64,000 nt of DNA from Oscillospiraceae bacterium (GTDB lineage: Bacteria; Bacillota; Clostridia; Oscillospirales; Acutalibacteraceae). The DNA is taken from positions 1 through 64,000 of the forward strand of contig SVOJ01000002.1 in NCBI GenBank assembly GCA_015066385.1, given 5' to 3'. Under the pieces are notes generated by a model. It worked only from the letters and a program-made list of their open reading frames with translations. It ran no database searches and was not told the origin of the DNA. This document shows positions 16,223-23,537 of the stretch, one piece after another. Numbering within the stretch: position 1 is the stretch's first letter; every line of letters starts with the position of its first letter. Position numbers and translations under genes: made by a program.

Positions 16223-18538
16223 TTAGCAGAATTTGTCAATAGCGCAGTTCTTTATTTTCTCCTCTGCATCTGCAGACAGTTCACGTGACAGCTCAATACT
16301 GTCCGCCTCGATGAGGACTTTGATATTTTTGCATGCAGCATCGGACTTTACCCGAATAGTCCCTCTTTCATCCTCCCATTCATAGTATCCGTCCCGATTC
16401 TGCGAACGTAAGGCACCGTTTTTCTGAAGATTTTGCCTGAATGTTTTCGGCAATCCGTCATAGCGGACAGAGAAGTTTTTCACATAACAATCCGGCAGTG
16501 CATCGGATAATTGCTGAATGCTTTTTTTTGTGCATTGCATGATATTCAACAACTGCGCAATACACGACAACCCATCGAACACCCAAGGATTTTCTGTCAA
16601 CACCGCAACCTCTTCCGCAGTAGGTTCCCGTTCCGCTTCATACAACCGGAACAGTTTGCAGTGATATTCTTCAGCCATTTGCTCAAGAATTCCCGGTGCA
16701 GATTCACCGACGGCAACATTTTTCCCTGCCTCGAACGCATGCCGACAGCAAATTGACAAAATACGGTCATATGAATAGGCATGTTCGTTTTCGATTGCAT
16801 AAAACTTTTCACCGTATTTGTCAATCATAAACAGGACCCCGCCGTAGTGATAATGATATCCCTTTTCATGCAAAGCCTTACAAAACAACTCATAAATTGT
16901 ACGATTGTCACAGGCAACCGCAACATTGAATCTGCCGTCGGACACAGGAAGCAGATGTATAAAGAGCGAATTATAAAGAGCCGCAATCGGTTGCATAAAA
17001 AAAACATCTTTACATTGCACATTTTTCAGCGTCGGAAAAGTATTATATCTGAAATTTGCGATCAGCGAACGTTCCGTTGCGCGACTCAGCGGACACCCGC
17101 TTTTCCCGCAGAAAGCAAGTGTAATACTACTTTCTTCGTGCTCAACAAAAATAAAAAAATCAAGACTGCAATAATCGGAATAAAAAACACGTCGGGCGCG
17201 AAACATAACATCAAAGTCATACACAGTTCCACCGGCCGCTTGAATTCCGATCATAATCGCCCTTTTGTAAATATCGGACACCGTGCCTTCATTGCGACCG
17301 ATGCCGATTCTTTTTATATTTTTACATGCGGCAACAGCAACACCGACAGAAAATGCATCAATCAAAGAAAAGTCCGACAAATCAGCCTCTTTGATACCTC
17401 CCGCAGTCAGCGACAGATACTTACAAACCTTTTTGACATTTCCTTGCAAGCGTGCAGTGTCATCATAAAACTGACACCCAGGATCCATTCTGCAATCCCC
17501 GGAAACCGAAATATAACAACCGATTGCATCATACCCTGCAAGAACTGCATTTTCTTCCACCGTTACACACGCATCAATCTTGCAATTTTCCCCGATGAAT
17601 GCACCAAAACAGTAAAAATGCCTGCCGATAGAACACCCTTCGGAGATGATTGTATTTTCAATATTTGCATCATCGCCGATCGTGCAATCGTTGCCGATTG
17701 TGCAAAAAGGGCCGATTCTGCAATTTTCACCGATGGTAACATTTTTACCGATACTGCACGGCGCTTTTATAAGCGTCCCTCCGGGCAATATTTTATCTTC
17801 TTTTATCAATCTTTCCGGATCAATCAAAGGTCCGAATGTTTCATCAAGTACCGCACGATTGACTTGCAAATACGATACCATATCTCCCAGATCTCCCCAT
17901 TCGCCGACAGAAAAAATACAGCGCAGATCATATTGTTCATGCATCAGTTGCGGAAACAGATCATTCGCAAAATCAAACATTATTCCTTTGGGGATCAAGG
18001 ATACAACATTTCCTTTCAGGATGTAAAATCCCGTATTGATTATATTTGATTCTGCCTGCGCCCATGACGGCTTTTCAATAAACGAAAGTATTCTCCCGTC
18101 CTCACCGACTTGCACGGTTCCATAGTCCCGCGGATCATCTCTGTAGGCCCCGACAAGACTCACATCCGCGCCGGAGTTGATATGCATACGGTAAATTTCT
18201 TTCAGATTGAAACTGAAAATATTATCTCCACTCAAAACAATAACATCTTCCATGGTGTCTCCGACGGCATTTCTCAGCCCGCCTGCCGTTCCGAGTGGTG
18301 TACTTTCATTCACAAGCGTAATCTGCAGCGGATAATTCATTTTTTCAACAAATTCGGTGATCATATCCGCTTTATATCCCAATGTCAGATACACATGTTC
18401 AACGCCTGCTTCCGCCAACTGACAGATAAGGATATCCAACACGGTGCGCCCGCCGACCTGCAACAATGGTTTGGGAATCAATTCCGTGATCGGTCGCATT
18501 CTGGTCCCCATTCCGCCGCACATAATAACAGCAATCAT
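16223..18538 (-). CDS. Sugar-phosphate nucleotidyltransferase / left-handed beta-helix / phosphomannomutase-like fusion
   Basis: 771 residues in three parts. About 1-235 is a nucleotidyltransferase (MCGGMGTRMRPITELIPKP) that activates a sugar-1-phosphate with NTP. About 250-370 is hexapeptide-repeat beta-helix (IGKNVTIGENCRIGPFCTIG). About 375-771 aligns in outline with the phosphohexomutase fold of the cyanobacterial/Firmicute fusion family, but I see neither the TASHNP serine loop nor the DGDxDR metal motif, so mutase activity is doubtful. Sugar and nucleotide specificity cannot be told; mannose-1-phosphate/GTP or glucose-1-phosphate are the family's usual choices. Likely role: envelope polysaccharide precursor synthesis. 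Confidence 0.85.
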   Translation of the reverse strand: MIAVIMCGGMGTRMRPITELIPKPLLQVGGRTVLDILICQLAEAGVEHVYLTLGYKADMITEFVEKMNYPLQITLVNESTPLGTAGGLRNAVGDTMEDVIVLSGDNIFSFNLKEIYRMHINSGADVSLVGAYRDDPRDYGTVQVGEDGRILSFIEKPSWAQAESNIINTGFYILKGNVVSLIPKGIMFDFANDLFPQLMHEQYDLRCIFSVGEWGDLGDMVSYLQVNRAVLDETFGPLIDPERLIKEDKILPGGTLIKAPCSIGKNVTIGENCRIGPFCTIGNDCTIGDDANIENTIISEGCSIGRHFYCFGAFIGENCKIDACVTVEENAVLAGYDAIGCYISVSGDCRMDPGCQFYDDTARLQGNVKKVCKYLSLTAGGIKEADLSDFSLIDAFSVGVAVAACKNIKRIGIGRNEGTVSDIYKRAIMIGIQAAGGTVYDFDVMFRARRVFYSDYCSLDFFIFVEHEESSITLAFCGKSGCPLSRATERSLIANFRYNTFPTLKNVQCKDVFFMQPIAALYNSLFIHLLPVSDGRFNVAVACDNRTIYELFCKALHEKGYHYHYGGVLFMIDKYGEKFYAIENEHAYSYDRILSICCRHAFEAGKNVAVGESAPGILEQMAEEYHCKLFRLYEAEREPTAEEVAVLTENPWVFDGLSCIAQLLNIMQCTKKSIQQLSDALPDCYVKNFSVRYDGLPKTFRQNLQKNGALRSQNRDGYYEWEDERGTIRVKSDAACKNIKVLIEADSIELSRELSADAEEKIKNCAIDKFC

Positions 18539-18609
18539 TGTTATAACCCCTTTCTTTTATATTAGTATTGTCATACACACGGAATTTAGACCCAAAATGA
18601 GGGAAAACA

Positions 18610-18638
18610 TTGCAATCGGGCAACACTTGTGTTATAAT
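18610..18638 (+). promoter_or_regulatory. Sigma-A promoter for rnhA
   Basis: TTGCAA (18610-18615), 17-base spacer and TATAAT (18633-18638). The spacer contains a small dyad, AACAC/GTGTT (18622-18633), which could be an operator or chance. Predicted start is near 18645, just before the AAGAAGGTG ribosome-binding sequence. Confidence 0.75.
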
Positions 18639-18749
18639 GACTATAGCAAGTTAAGAAGGTGTAAAAATCGCATTCTCAACGCCAAATCATTGCACAAAAA
18701 AACGGAAAGGAACGGCAGACTTCTCAAACTTGTCTGCAAAAATTTCACA

Positions 18750-19190
18750 TTGAGTAAAGTAATATTATATACGGACGGTGCGTGTTCCGTAAATCCGGGT
18801 CCGGGCGGGTATTGCGCAATACTGACATACGGAAAATATGAAAAAGTGATTTGCGGTGCAGAAGAACACACCACGAACAACCGAATGGAATTAAGAGCTG
18901 TTATAGAAGGTTTGCGCGCATTGACACGTGCGTGTGATGTAACCGTTGTGTCCGATTCAAAATATGTATGCGATGCAGTCAATCAACATTGGCTTGATTC
19001 GTGGCAGAGAAACAATTGGCGGAAAAGCAACAAGGATCCCGTACTGAATCCCGAACTCTGGAAAGATCTTCTGCAATTGCTTCAGGTGCACAATGTGAAA
19101 TTCGAATGGATCAAAGGACATGGCGGACATCCATACAATGAACGTTGTGACAAAATTGCCGTTGAACAGTATATGCAATACAAAAAATAA
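18750..19190 (+). CDS. rnhA: Ribonuclease HI
   Basis: From a TTG at 18750 the product is 146 residues, close to the usual about 150. It has YTDGACSVNPGPGGY, the ELRAVIEGL helix with catalytic Glu, VVSDSKYV with catalytic Asp, and the GHGGHPYNERCD loop. It cleaves RNA in RNA:DNA hybrids. There is no ATG between the promoter and the domain. The only good Shine-Dalgarno (AAGAAGGTG, 18653-18661) is followed 10 bases later by an in-frame ATT (18672), so an AUU start adding 26 residues is possible; another TTG lies at 18690. The terminator at 19209-19240 follows the stop. Confidence 0.92.
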   Translation: MSKVILYTDGACSVNPGPGGYCAILTYGKYEKVICGAEEHTTNNRMELRAVIEGLRALTRACDVTVVSDSKYVCDAVNQHWLDSWQRNNWRKSNKDPVLNPELWKDLLQLLQVHNVKFEWIKGHGGHPYNERCDKIAVEQYMQYKK

Positions 19191-19208
19191 ATCAGCTGCA
19201 TGCACACA

Positions 19209-19240
19209 AAGAACCCCACGATGCCGTGAGGTTCTTTTTT
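19209..19240 (+). terminator. Rho-independent terminator of rnhA
   Basis: AAGAACC-CACG pairs with CGTG-GGTTCTT (one C/A mismatch, 4-base loop) and is followed by six T on the plus strand. It lies between the convergent rnhA and spoIVA genes. On the minus strand only three T follow, so it serves spoIVA less well. Confidence 0.8.
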
Positions 19241-19251
19241 ACGGGCAAGTA

Positions 19252-20730
19252 TCAGATAATAATACAGATCAAACCGCTGCAGCCTTCATTGATAATCCGT
19301 TCCAGGGTCTGTTGCAATTTCATGCGTGCCTCATGTGGCATGTGCATCAGTTTACTGCGCAAACCTTCGTTGACCAATTCATTCAAAGAAGTTCCGAAAA
19401 TATTTGATTCCCAAATTTTCGACGGTGATTCTTCAAATTCTTTCAACAGATACATAATGAGGTCTTCTGACTGTTTTTCACTGCCGACAATCGGTGCGAC
19501 TTCGGTTGTGATATCAGCCCTCATCATGTGAATAGATGGTGCAGAAGCTTTTAACCGCACACCGTATTTACCGCCTTGTTTCATAATTTCTGGCTCTTCC
19601 AATGTCAGCTCATCAATCCCCGGCATGACAATGCCGTACCCTGTGCTGTCTACTTCTTTCAGTGCAGTTTCAAATTTTTCATATTTCTTTTTCAGCAGGG
19701 CAAGTTCACGCAATATATTGATCAACCCCGAATCGGATCTGATTTCAATTCCCGTGACTTCGGAAACCTGCTCATAAAACAGCGTATCAGACAATTTTGC
19801 GGCAATCGTGGCACCGCCGCAGGCAGGATTTAACTCGATTGTTCTGACATCTGTAACATTTTGAAATACAGAAAGTGCTGCCGTAAATTTTTCCACATTG
19901 CGCAGACAACAAATATCCAGTGCATTCTTTTTCAGATGTGCAATAAATTCCGCTTTATATCCCTGATCTGCCGCAAGCCCGGAAAACCAGGACGGACATT
20001 GAATATCAATCCGATTGATCGGAAATTCATACAAAACCACAGATAAAATCGTCCTGATCTCATCCTCTTCAAGTTCAAGACAATTAACGGCAAGCACAGG
20101 AACATTATACTTCAATGAAAGTTCCTCACTCATGCTTTTCGCCGCAGAACTTTCCGGATATACGCAGTTCAGCAAAACAACAAACGGTTTTTTCAGTTGC
20201 TTGAGTTCATCAATCACGCGTTCTTCCGCTTCTTCGTATTCTTCGCGCGGTATATCATTGATGCTTCCGTCGCTGGTAACAACAATCCCGATGGTAGAGT
20301 GATCCGTGATAACCTTTTGCGTCCCGATCTCCGCCGCCATATTAAATGGAATTTCATCATCAAACCACGGGGTTTTTACCATTCTGGGGGCTTCATCTTC
20401 AAAATACCCCAAGGATGACGGTACGATAAAGCCCACACAATCCACCATACGGATCCGTACATTCAGTTTTTGTTCCAGTTCAATGCGAACAGCTTTCTCG
20501 GGAACAAATTTTGGTTCGGTCGTCATAATGGTACGCCCTGCAGAAGATTGCGGCAATTCATCAATCATGCGATCAAGATCTGCCCCCTGCGGCATATCGG
20601 GAATAATCAGTTTTTCAAAAGTTCTTTTAATAAATGTGGACTTACCCGTTCTGACAGGACCAACGACACCAATATAGATATCGCCGCCCGTTCGTGCCGC
20701 AATGTTTTTGTAAAGATTTTCAGATGTCAT
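19252..20730 (-). CDS. spoIVA: Stage IV sporulation protein A, spore-coat ATPase
   Basis: 492 residues, the standard SpoIVA length. The N-terminal TRAFAC-like ATPase carries Walker A GPVRTGKS (about 24-31) followed by TFIKRTFE; the middle and C-terminal domains are the polymerisation and membrane-anchoring parts. SpoIVA hydrolyses ATP to polymerise on the forespore surface as the basement layer of the coat. It starts 3 bases after the sipL gene, which encodes its known partner in Clostridioides difficile. This is the clearest proof that the organism belongs to an endospore-forming lineage. Confidence 0.97.
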   Translation of the reverse strand: MTSENLYKNIAARTGGDIYIGVVGPVRTGKSTFIKRTFEKLIIPDMPQGADLDRMIDELPQSSAGRTIMTTEPKFVPEKAVRIELEQKLNVRIRMVDCVGFIVPSSLGYFEDEAPRMVKTPWFDDEIPFNMAAEIGTQKVITDHSTIGIVVTSDGSINDIPREEYEEAEERVIDELKQLKKPFVVLLNCVYPESSAAKSMSEELSLKYNVPVLAVNCLELEEDEIRTILSVVLYEFPINRIDIQCPSWFSGLAADQGYKAEFIAHLKKNALDICCLRNVEKFTAALSVFQNVTDVRTIELNPACGGATIAAKLSDTLFYEQVSEVTGIEIRSDSGLINILRELALLKKKYEKFETALKEVDSTGYGIVMPGIDELTLEEPEIMKQGGKYGVRLKASAPSIHMMRADITTEVAPIVGSEKQSEDLIMYLLKEFEESPSKIWESNIFGTSLNELVNEGLRSKLMHMPHEARMKLQQTLERIINEGCSGLICIII

Positions 20731-20733
20731 TTT

Positions 20734-22236
20734 TCATCCCTCCGCTCCGATCAGAATAAGCACACAATCACTTTCAATTACATCAGCCGCCACTTCATTA
20801 GCAGTTTTCAGAAGCTGCACCGGTACATTGTTTTTTTTGGCTATATCCCATATGTTTTCACCGTGATGCGCAAAATACATAGTAATGGTTTCAAACTCTT
20901 TTTCTGCACTGCAACGCTCACCAAGTATACAATTTTCAGCAAAAGCAACCGCTTCTTCCGTAACACAAAAACCGTACAATTCAATTTCTGCTTTTAAAAT
21001 AAGGCCTTGCGCAGTGTTACTGCAGGTCGGATTTTGGCAATTCACGGTACAAATAAAATCACCGCCCGCCGCATCTCCGATCTCGCGACTATATTCAAAC
21101 GGCAGATATCGGGTGCAAAACTGCAATTCATCATCCGCCTGCAACAAAATACCGAGCGTAACCTGTCCGTCAATTTTTATCAGTCCTTGCGCAAGTTTCG
21201 CATTATACGAAAGATCGATTGCCTGTACGGATTGTATTTTCGCCTCCGAAAAATCCCCTCCCTCGGATTTTGCACTGCATTGAAAGGTGTCGGAAATATT
21301 TTTAATCCCTTGCTGCATTCTGCCGTCAAACTGTCGGGTTTCAAATGAAAAACCCGGTGCGAACAAATCCGAAACTACTGTTATTGTTTTTGGGGCTCCT
21401 GCACAAATCGTAATTCTGACACAAAGTTGCATACTGCATTCTCCCGTATCTTTTACGGTTAAAGTAAGCCGTTGCGGATCGGCAACGATATGACAACGAT
21501 CGGATTCCGTTATACCGTACAGATCGACGATCTGCGTAAACGGTACATTCTCGGAATATTTGATAAGAGTAAAATCTTTTGTATGCAGAAAAGTGCAATT
21601 CAATTCCGCAACACCTTTAATCAGTATTTTATCCTTTACCGTTTTGATTTCGGTAATGTTGATTTTGCTGCTTTCAAAAAGAAGACGGCAGTCTGCTATT
21701 CGTTCATCCTGCACCGTGAAAATTTCATCCACCGTAAAAGAACCGCTGTAGCAGGCGCGCACATCAAACAGTTCATATTCGCGCTGAAGACATTCCACGC
21801 CTTCGGAAAATTCGCCAACAGTGGGAATTTTTTTCAATTCAAAAACTTCCGCAGTAACGGAAACGGTTGACTTGACATCTACACGGCGCGGTCCGATAGC
21901 ACGAAAATTAACATTAACATTTTTCAATCTGCAATCAATAATCGCATCGGTTGGCAGTCCGGAACATTCGAATGTTTTGGTAAAGCGCTGTTCTGCTTCA
22001 TACAAATGAACAGTTTTGCTGTCAGAGCAATACAAAAGACGATAAACAATAATCCCTTCAATCGTTATTCGATCTCCTTCATTTTTGCAGTTTTCAATGT
22101 ACGCATTTGCCTGACATGTCAGAATTCTGCATACATCCGGATAGTAGTCCGGCAAATTCAACTGGATATCCGGTGTGTGTTCTTTAATGTCGTGAAAAAT
22201 GCACGTTTTGTAGTGTATCAATTCTTCATTTGGCAT
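20734..22236 (-). CDS. sipL: SipL-like DUF3794 and LysM protein (SpoIVA partner)
   Basis: 500 residues. DUF3794-type beta domains recur through the protein (for example DIQLNLPDYYPDVCRIL near 24-40), and the last about 50 residues are a LysM domain (ITMYFAHHGENIWDIAKKNNVPVQLL). In C. difficile SipL binds SpoIVA through its LysM region and is required for coat encasement. Direct adjacency to spoIVA supports the same role here. No signal peptide is present, as expected for a mother-cell protein. A convincing SigE promoter upstream was not found. Confidence 0.9.
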   Translation of the reverse strand: MPNEELIHYKTCIFHDIKEHTPDIQLNLPDYYPDVCRILTCQANAYIENCKNEGDRITIEGIIVYRLLYCSDSKTVHLYEAEQRFTKTFECSGLPTDAIIDCRLKNVNVNFRAIGPRRVDVKSTVSVTAEVFELKKIPTVGEFSEGVECLQREYELFDVRACYSGSFTVDEIFTVQDERIADCRLLFESSKINITEIKTVKDKILIKGVAELNCTFLHTKDFTLIKYSENVPFTQIVDLYGITESDRCHIVADPQRLTLTVKDTGECSMQLCVRITICAGAPKTITVVSDLFAPGFSFETRQFDGRMQQGIKNISDTFQCSAKSEGGDFSEAKIQSVQAIDLSYNAKLAQGLIKIDGQVTLGILLQADDELQFCTRYLPFEYSREIGDAAGGDFICTVNCQNPTCSNTAQGLILKAEIELYGFCVTEEAVAFAENCILGERCSAEKEFETITMYFAHHGENIWDIAKKNNVPVQLLKTANEVAADVIESDCVLILIGAEG

Positions 22237-22307
22237 CTGTTGACTCTCCTTGTTCTGAATTCACTAATACATATTCCGAACAACGAAAAGCTATACCGCC
22301 TTTGTCC

Positions 22308-22348
22308 AAAAAAAAAATCACTGCAAAGAACAAGTCTCTGCAGTGATT
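22308..22348 (-). terminator. Strong Rho-independent terminator ending the long gene run
   Basis: A perfect 10-bp stem, AATCACTGCA (22316-22325) with TGCAGTGATT (22339-22348), is followed on the minus strand by ten T (22308-22317). It separates the 22439-51574 run from sipL-spoIVA. A weaker hairpin (CCCCG 22383-22387 with CGGGG 22396-22400) lies just upstream. Confidence 0.9.
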
Positions 22349-22382
22349 ACCTTATTTAATCGAAAAAACGGTTTTTAAAATT

Positions 22383-22400
22383 CCCCGCAGATACCCGGGG
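22383..22400 (-). terminator. Weak upstream hairpin of a tandem terminator
   Basis: CCCCG/CGGGG stem with an 8-base loop, followed on the minus strand by a T/A-rich stretch with AATTTT and later TTTTTT. It may be a backup to the strong terminator at 22308-22348. Confidence 0.4.
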
Positions 22401-22438
22401 CTGTTAAGCACAACAATCTTCAAGCAAGTTCCCTCCCA

Positions 22439-22582
22439 TCAACACCTTGAAACAAAAAATCCGGCACAGACAAGGAGGGCTGAAACGGCAAGTATGATCA
22501 ACTTTTCGGGGAAACAGCAACCCAATAAAAGACCAATCCCGAAAGCACAAATGATAAATCCTGCATACCGATATCTGAACAT
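22439..22582 (-). CDS. 47-residue hydrophobic membrane peptide
   Basis: ATG at 22580-22582 follows a perfect GGGAGG site by 6 bases. The protein begins MFRYRYAGFIICAFGIGLLL, contains a Cys pair at 22-23 and a PEK turn, then a second hydrophobic stretch ending VSRC. Two short transmembrane helices with positive N-terminus (about 7-24 and 28-43) are predicted. It lies 58 bases downstream of rsgA and is the last gene before the tandem terminator. Small proteins of this look are seen beside rsgA in some Clostridia as I recall, but no function is known to me. Confidence 0.72.
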   Translation of the reverse strand: MFRYRYAGFIICAFGIGLLLGCCFPEKLIILAVSALLVCAGFFVSRC

Positions 22583-22640
22583 AACAAACCTCCCGTCCGT
22601 ACATTATACGCAGGAAATTCGTAAATGTTTCTGTCAAGAA

Positions 22641-23528
22641 TTATTTTTTATCCCACTCTTTGAAATCTTTTACTTCCATGTACATAGTCGTGTAACTTTC
22701 ATGGCGGGATGATGCAACCTCACCGTTTGCAACAGCGGCAAGAATGGCGCATCCTTTGTCTTTCAGATGCGCACATCCCGTAAAGCGGCACTCGCCGAGA
22801 TATTGCTCGAATTCAGGGAAGCAATCTTCAAGTTCCTCTTTGCGGATAAAATCATAGCGTTCATCTTTTTCCATAGAGGAAAATCCCGGTGTATCGGCAA
22901 CCATCCCGTTGCCGATTCGATATACGGTAACACAGCGTGTAGTATGACGCCCTCGCCCGAGTTTTTTGCTGATACCATTGGTTTCCAGGCATAATTCCGG
23001 GCACAATGCGTTGATGAGGGATGACTTCCCGACGCCTGAATTTCCGGTCAGAACACTGAACCCATCCGACAACAATGCGCGGACTTGTTCAATACCATCA
23101 CCATTCAAAGTGGAACAAAGAAAAGTGCGGATACCAGCATTGGAATACAATGCAACAAGCTCCGAACAATCACAAAGATCACTTTTGGTAAAAACAATAA
23201 CCGGCTCAAGTTTTCGGTGCACGGCAATGGCAGACATTTTATCAATTACAAACAGATTCGGTTTCGGTTCAGCCGCCGCCGCAACAATCACAAGACGGTC
23301 TGCATTGGCAACGGGAGGACGTGTAAGCTCATTGCGGCGTTCATATATTTTGCTTATAGAACCGACATTTTCCCCATCAACAGAGGCATCAACAAAGTCA
23401 CCGACAATCGGCGACAGACTGCGGTTACGAAAACTACCTTTACATTTACAAGTGTAAACACCATCAGCGGCTTCCACATCGTAGAAGCCGCTGAGAGATC
23501 TGATGATTCTTCCTTCAATTACTCTCAT
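22641..23528 (-). CDS. rsgA: Ribosome small-subunit-dependent GTPase A
   Basis: 295 residues. An OB-fold N-terminal domain is followed by a circularly permuted GTPase (VFTKSDL first, then GNSGVGKSSLINAL, then DTPGFS) and a C-terminal zinc knuckle (GECRFTGCAHLKDKGC). It checks late maturation of the 30S subunit. It follows prkC as in B. subtilis; the rpe and thiN genes that follow there are missing. Confidence 0.97.
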   Translation of the reverse strand: MRVIEGRIIRSLSGFYDVEAADGVYTCKCKGSFRNRSLSPIVGDFVDASVDGENVGSISKIYERRNELTRPPVANADRLVIVAAAAEPKPNLFVIDKMSAIAVHRKLEPVIVFTKSDLCDCSELVALYSNAGIRTFLCSTLNGDGIEQVRALLSDGFSVLTGNSGVGKSSLINALCPELCLETNGISKKLGRGRHTTRCVTVYRIGNGMVADTPGFSSMEKDERYDFIRKEELEDCFPEFEQYLGECRFTGCAHLKDKGCAILAAVANGEVASSRHESYTTMYMEVKDFKEWDKK

Positions 23529-23537
23529 CGCAGATTA

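Noticed and set aside
16781-18049. Plus-strand 422-codon open frame opposite the nucleotidyltransferase fusion
   Set aside because: No domain resemblance, rich in Asn/Ile/Arg/His as antisense frames are, and the minus-strand gene is certain. A shadow frame.
22237-22307. SigE-type promoter for sipL-spoIVA
   Set aside because: A GGTATA-like -35 exists, but no CATANNNT-type -10 at proper spacing. Too weak to call, although a SigE promoter is expected here.
22404-22439. 11-codon ORF starting inside the stop of the 47-residue peptide gene (TGATG)
   Set aside because: The AAGGTG before it is only 3 bases away, and the product is too short to judge.
22404-22637. 77-codon minus-strand frame overlapping the 47-residue peptide gene
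   Set aside because: The shorter frame has a perfect RBS and a sensible two-helix protein; this frame does not.
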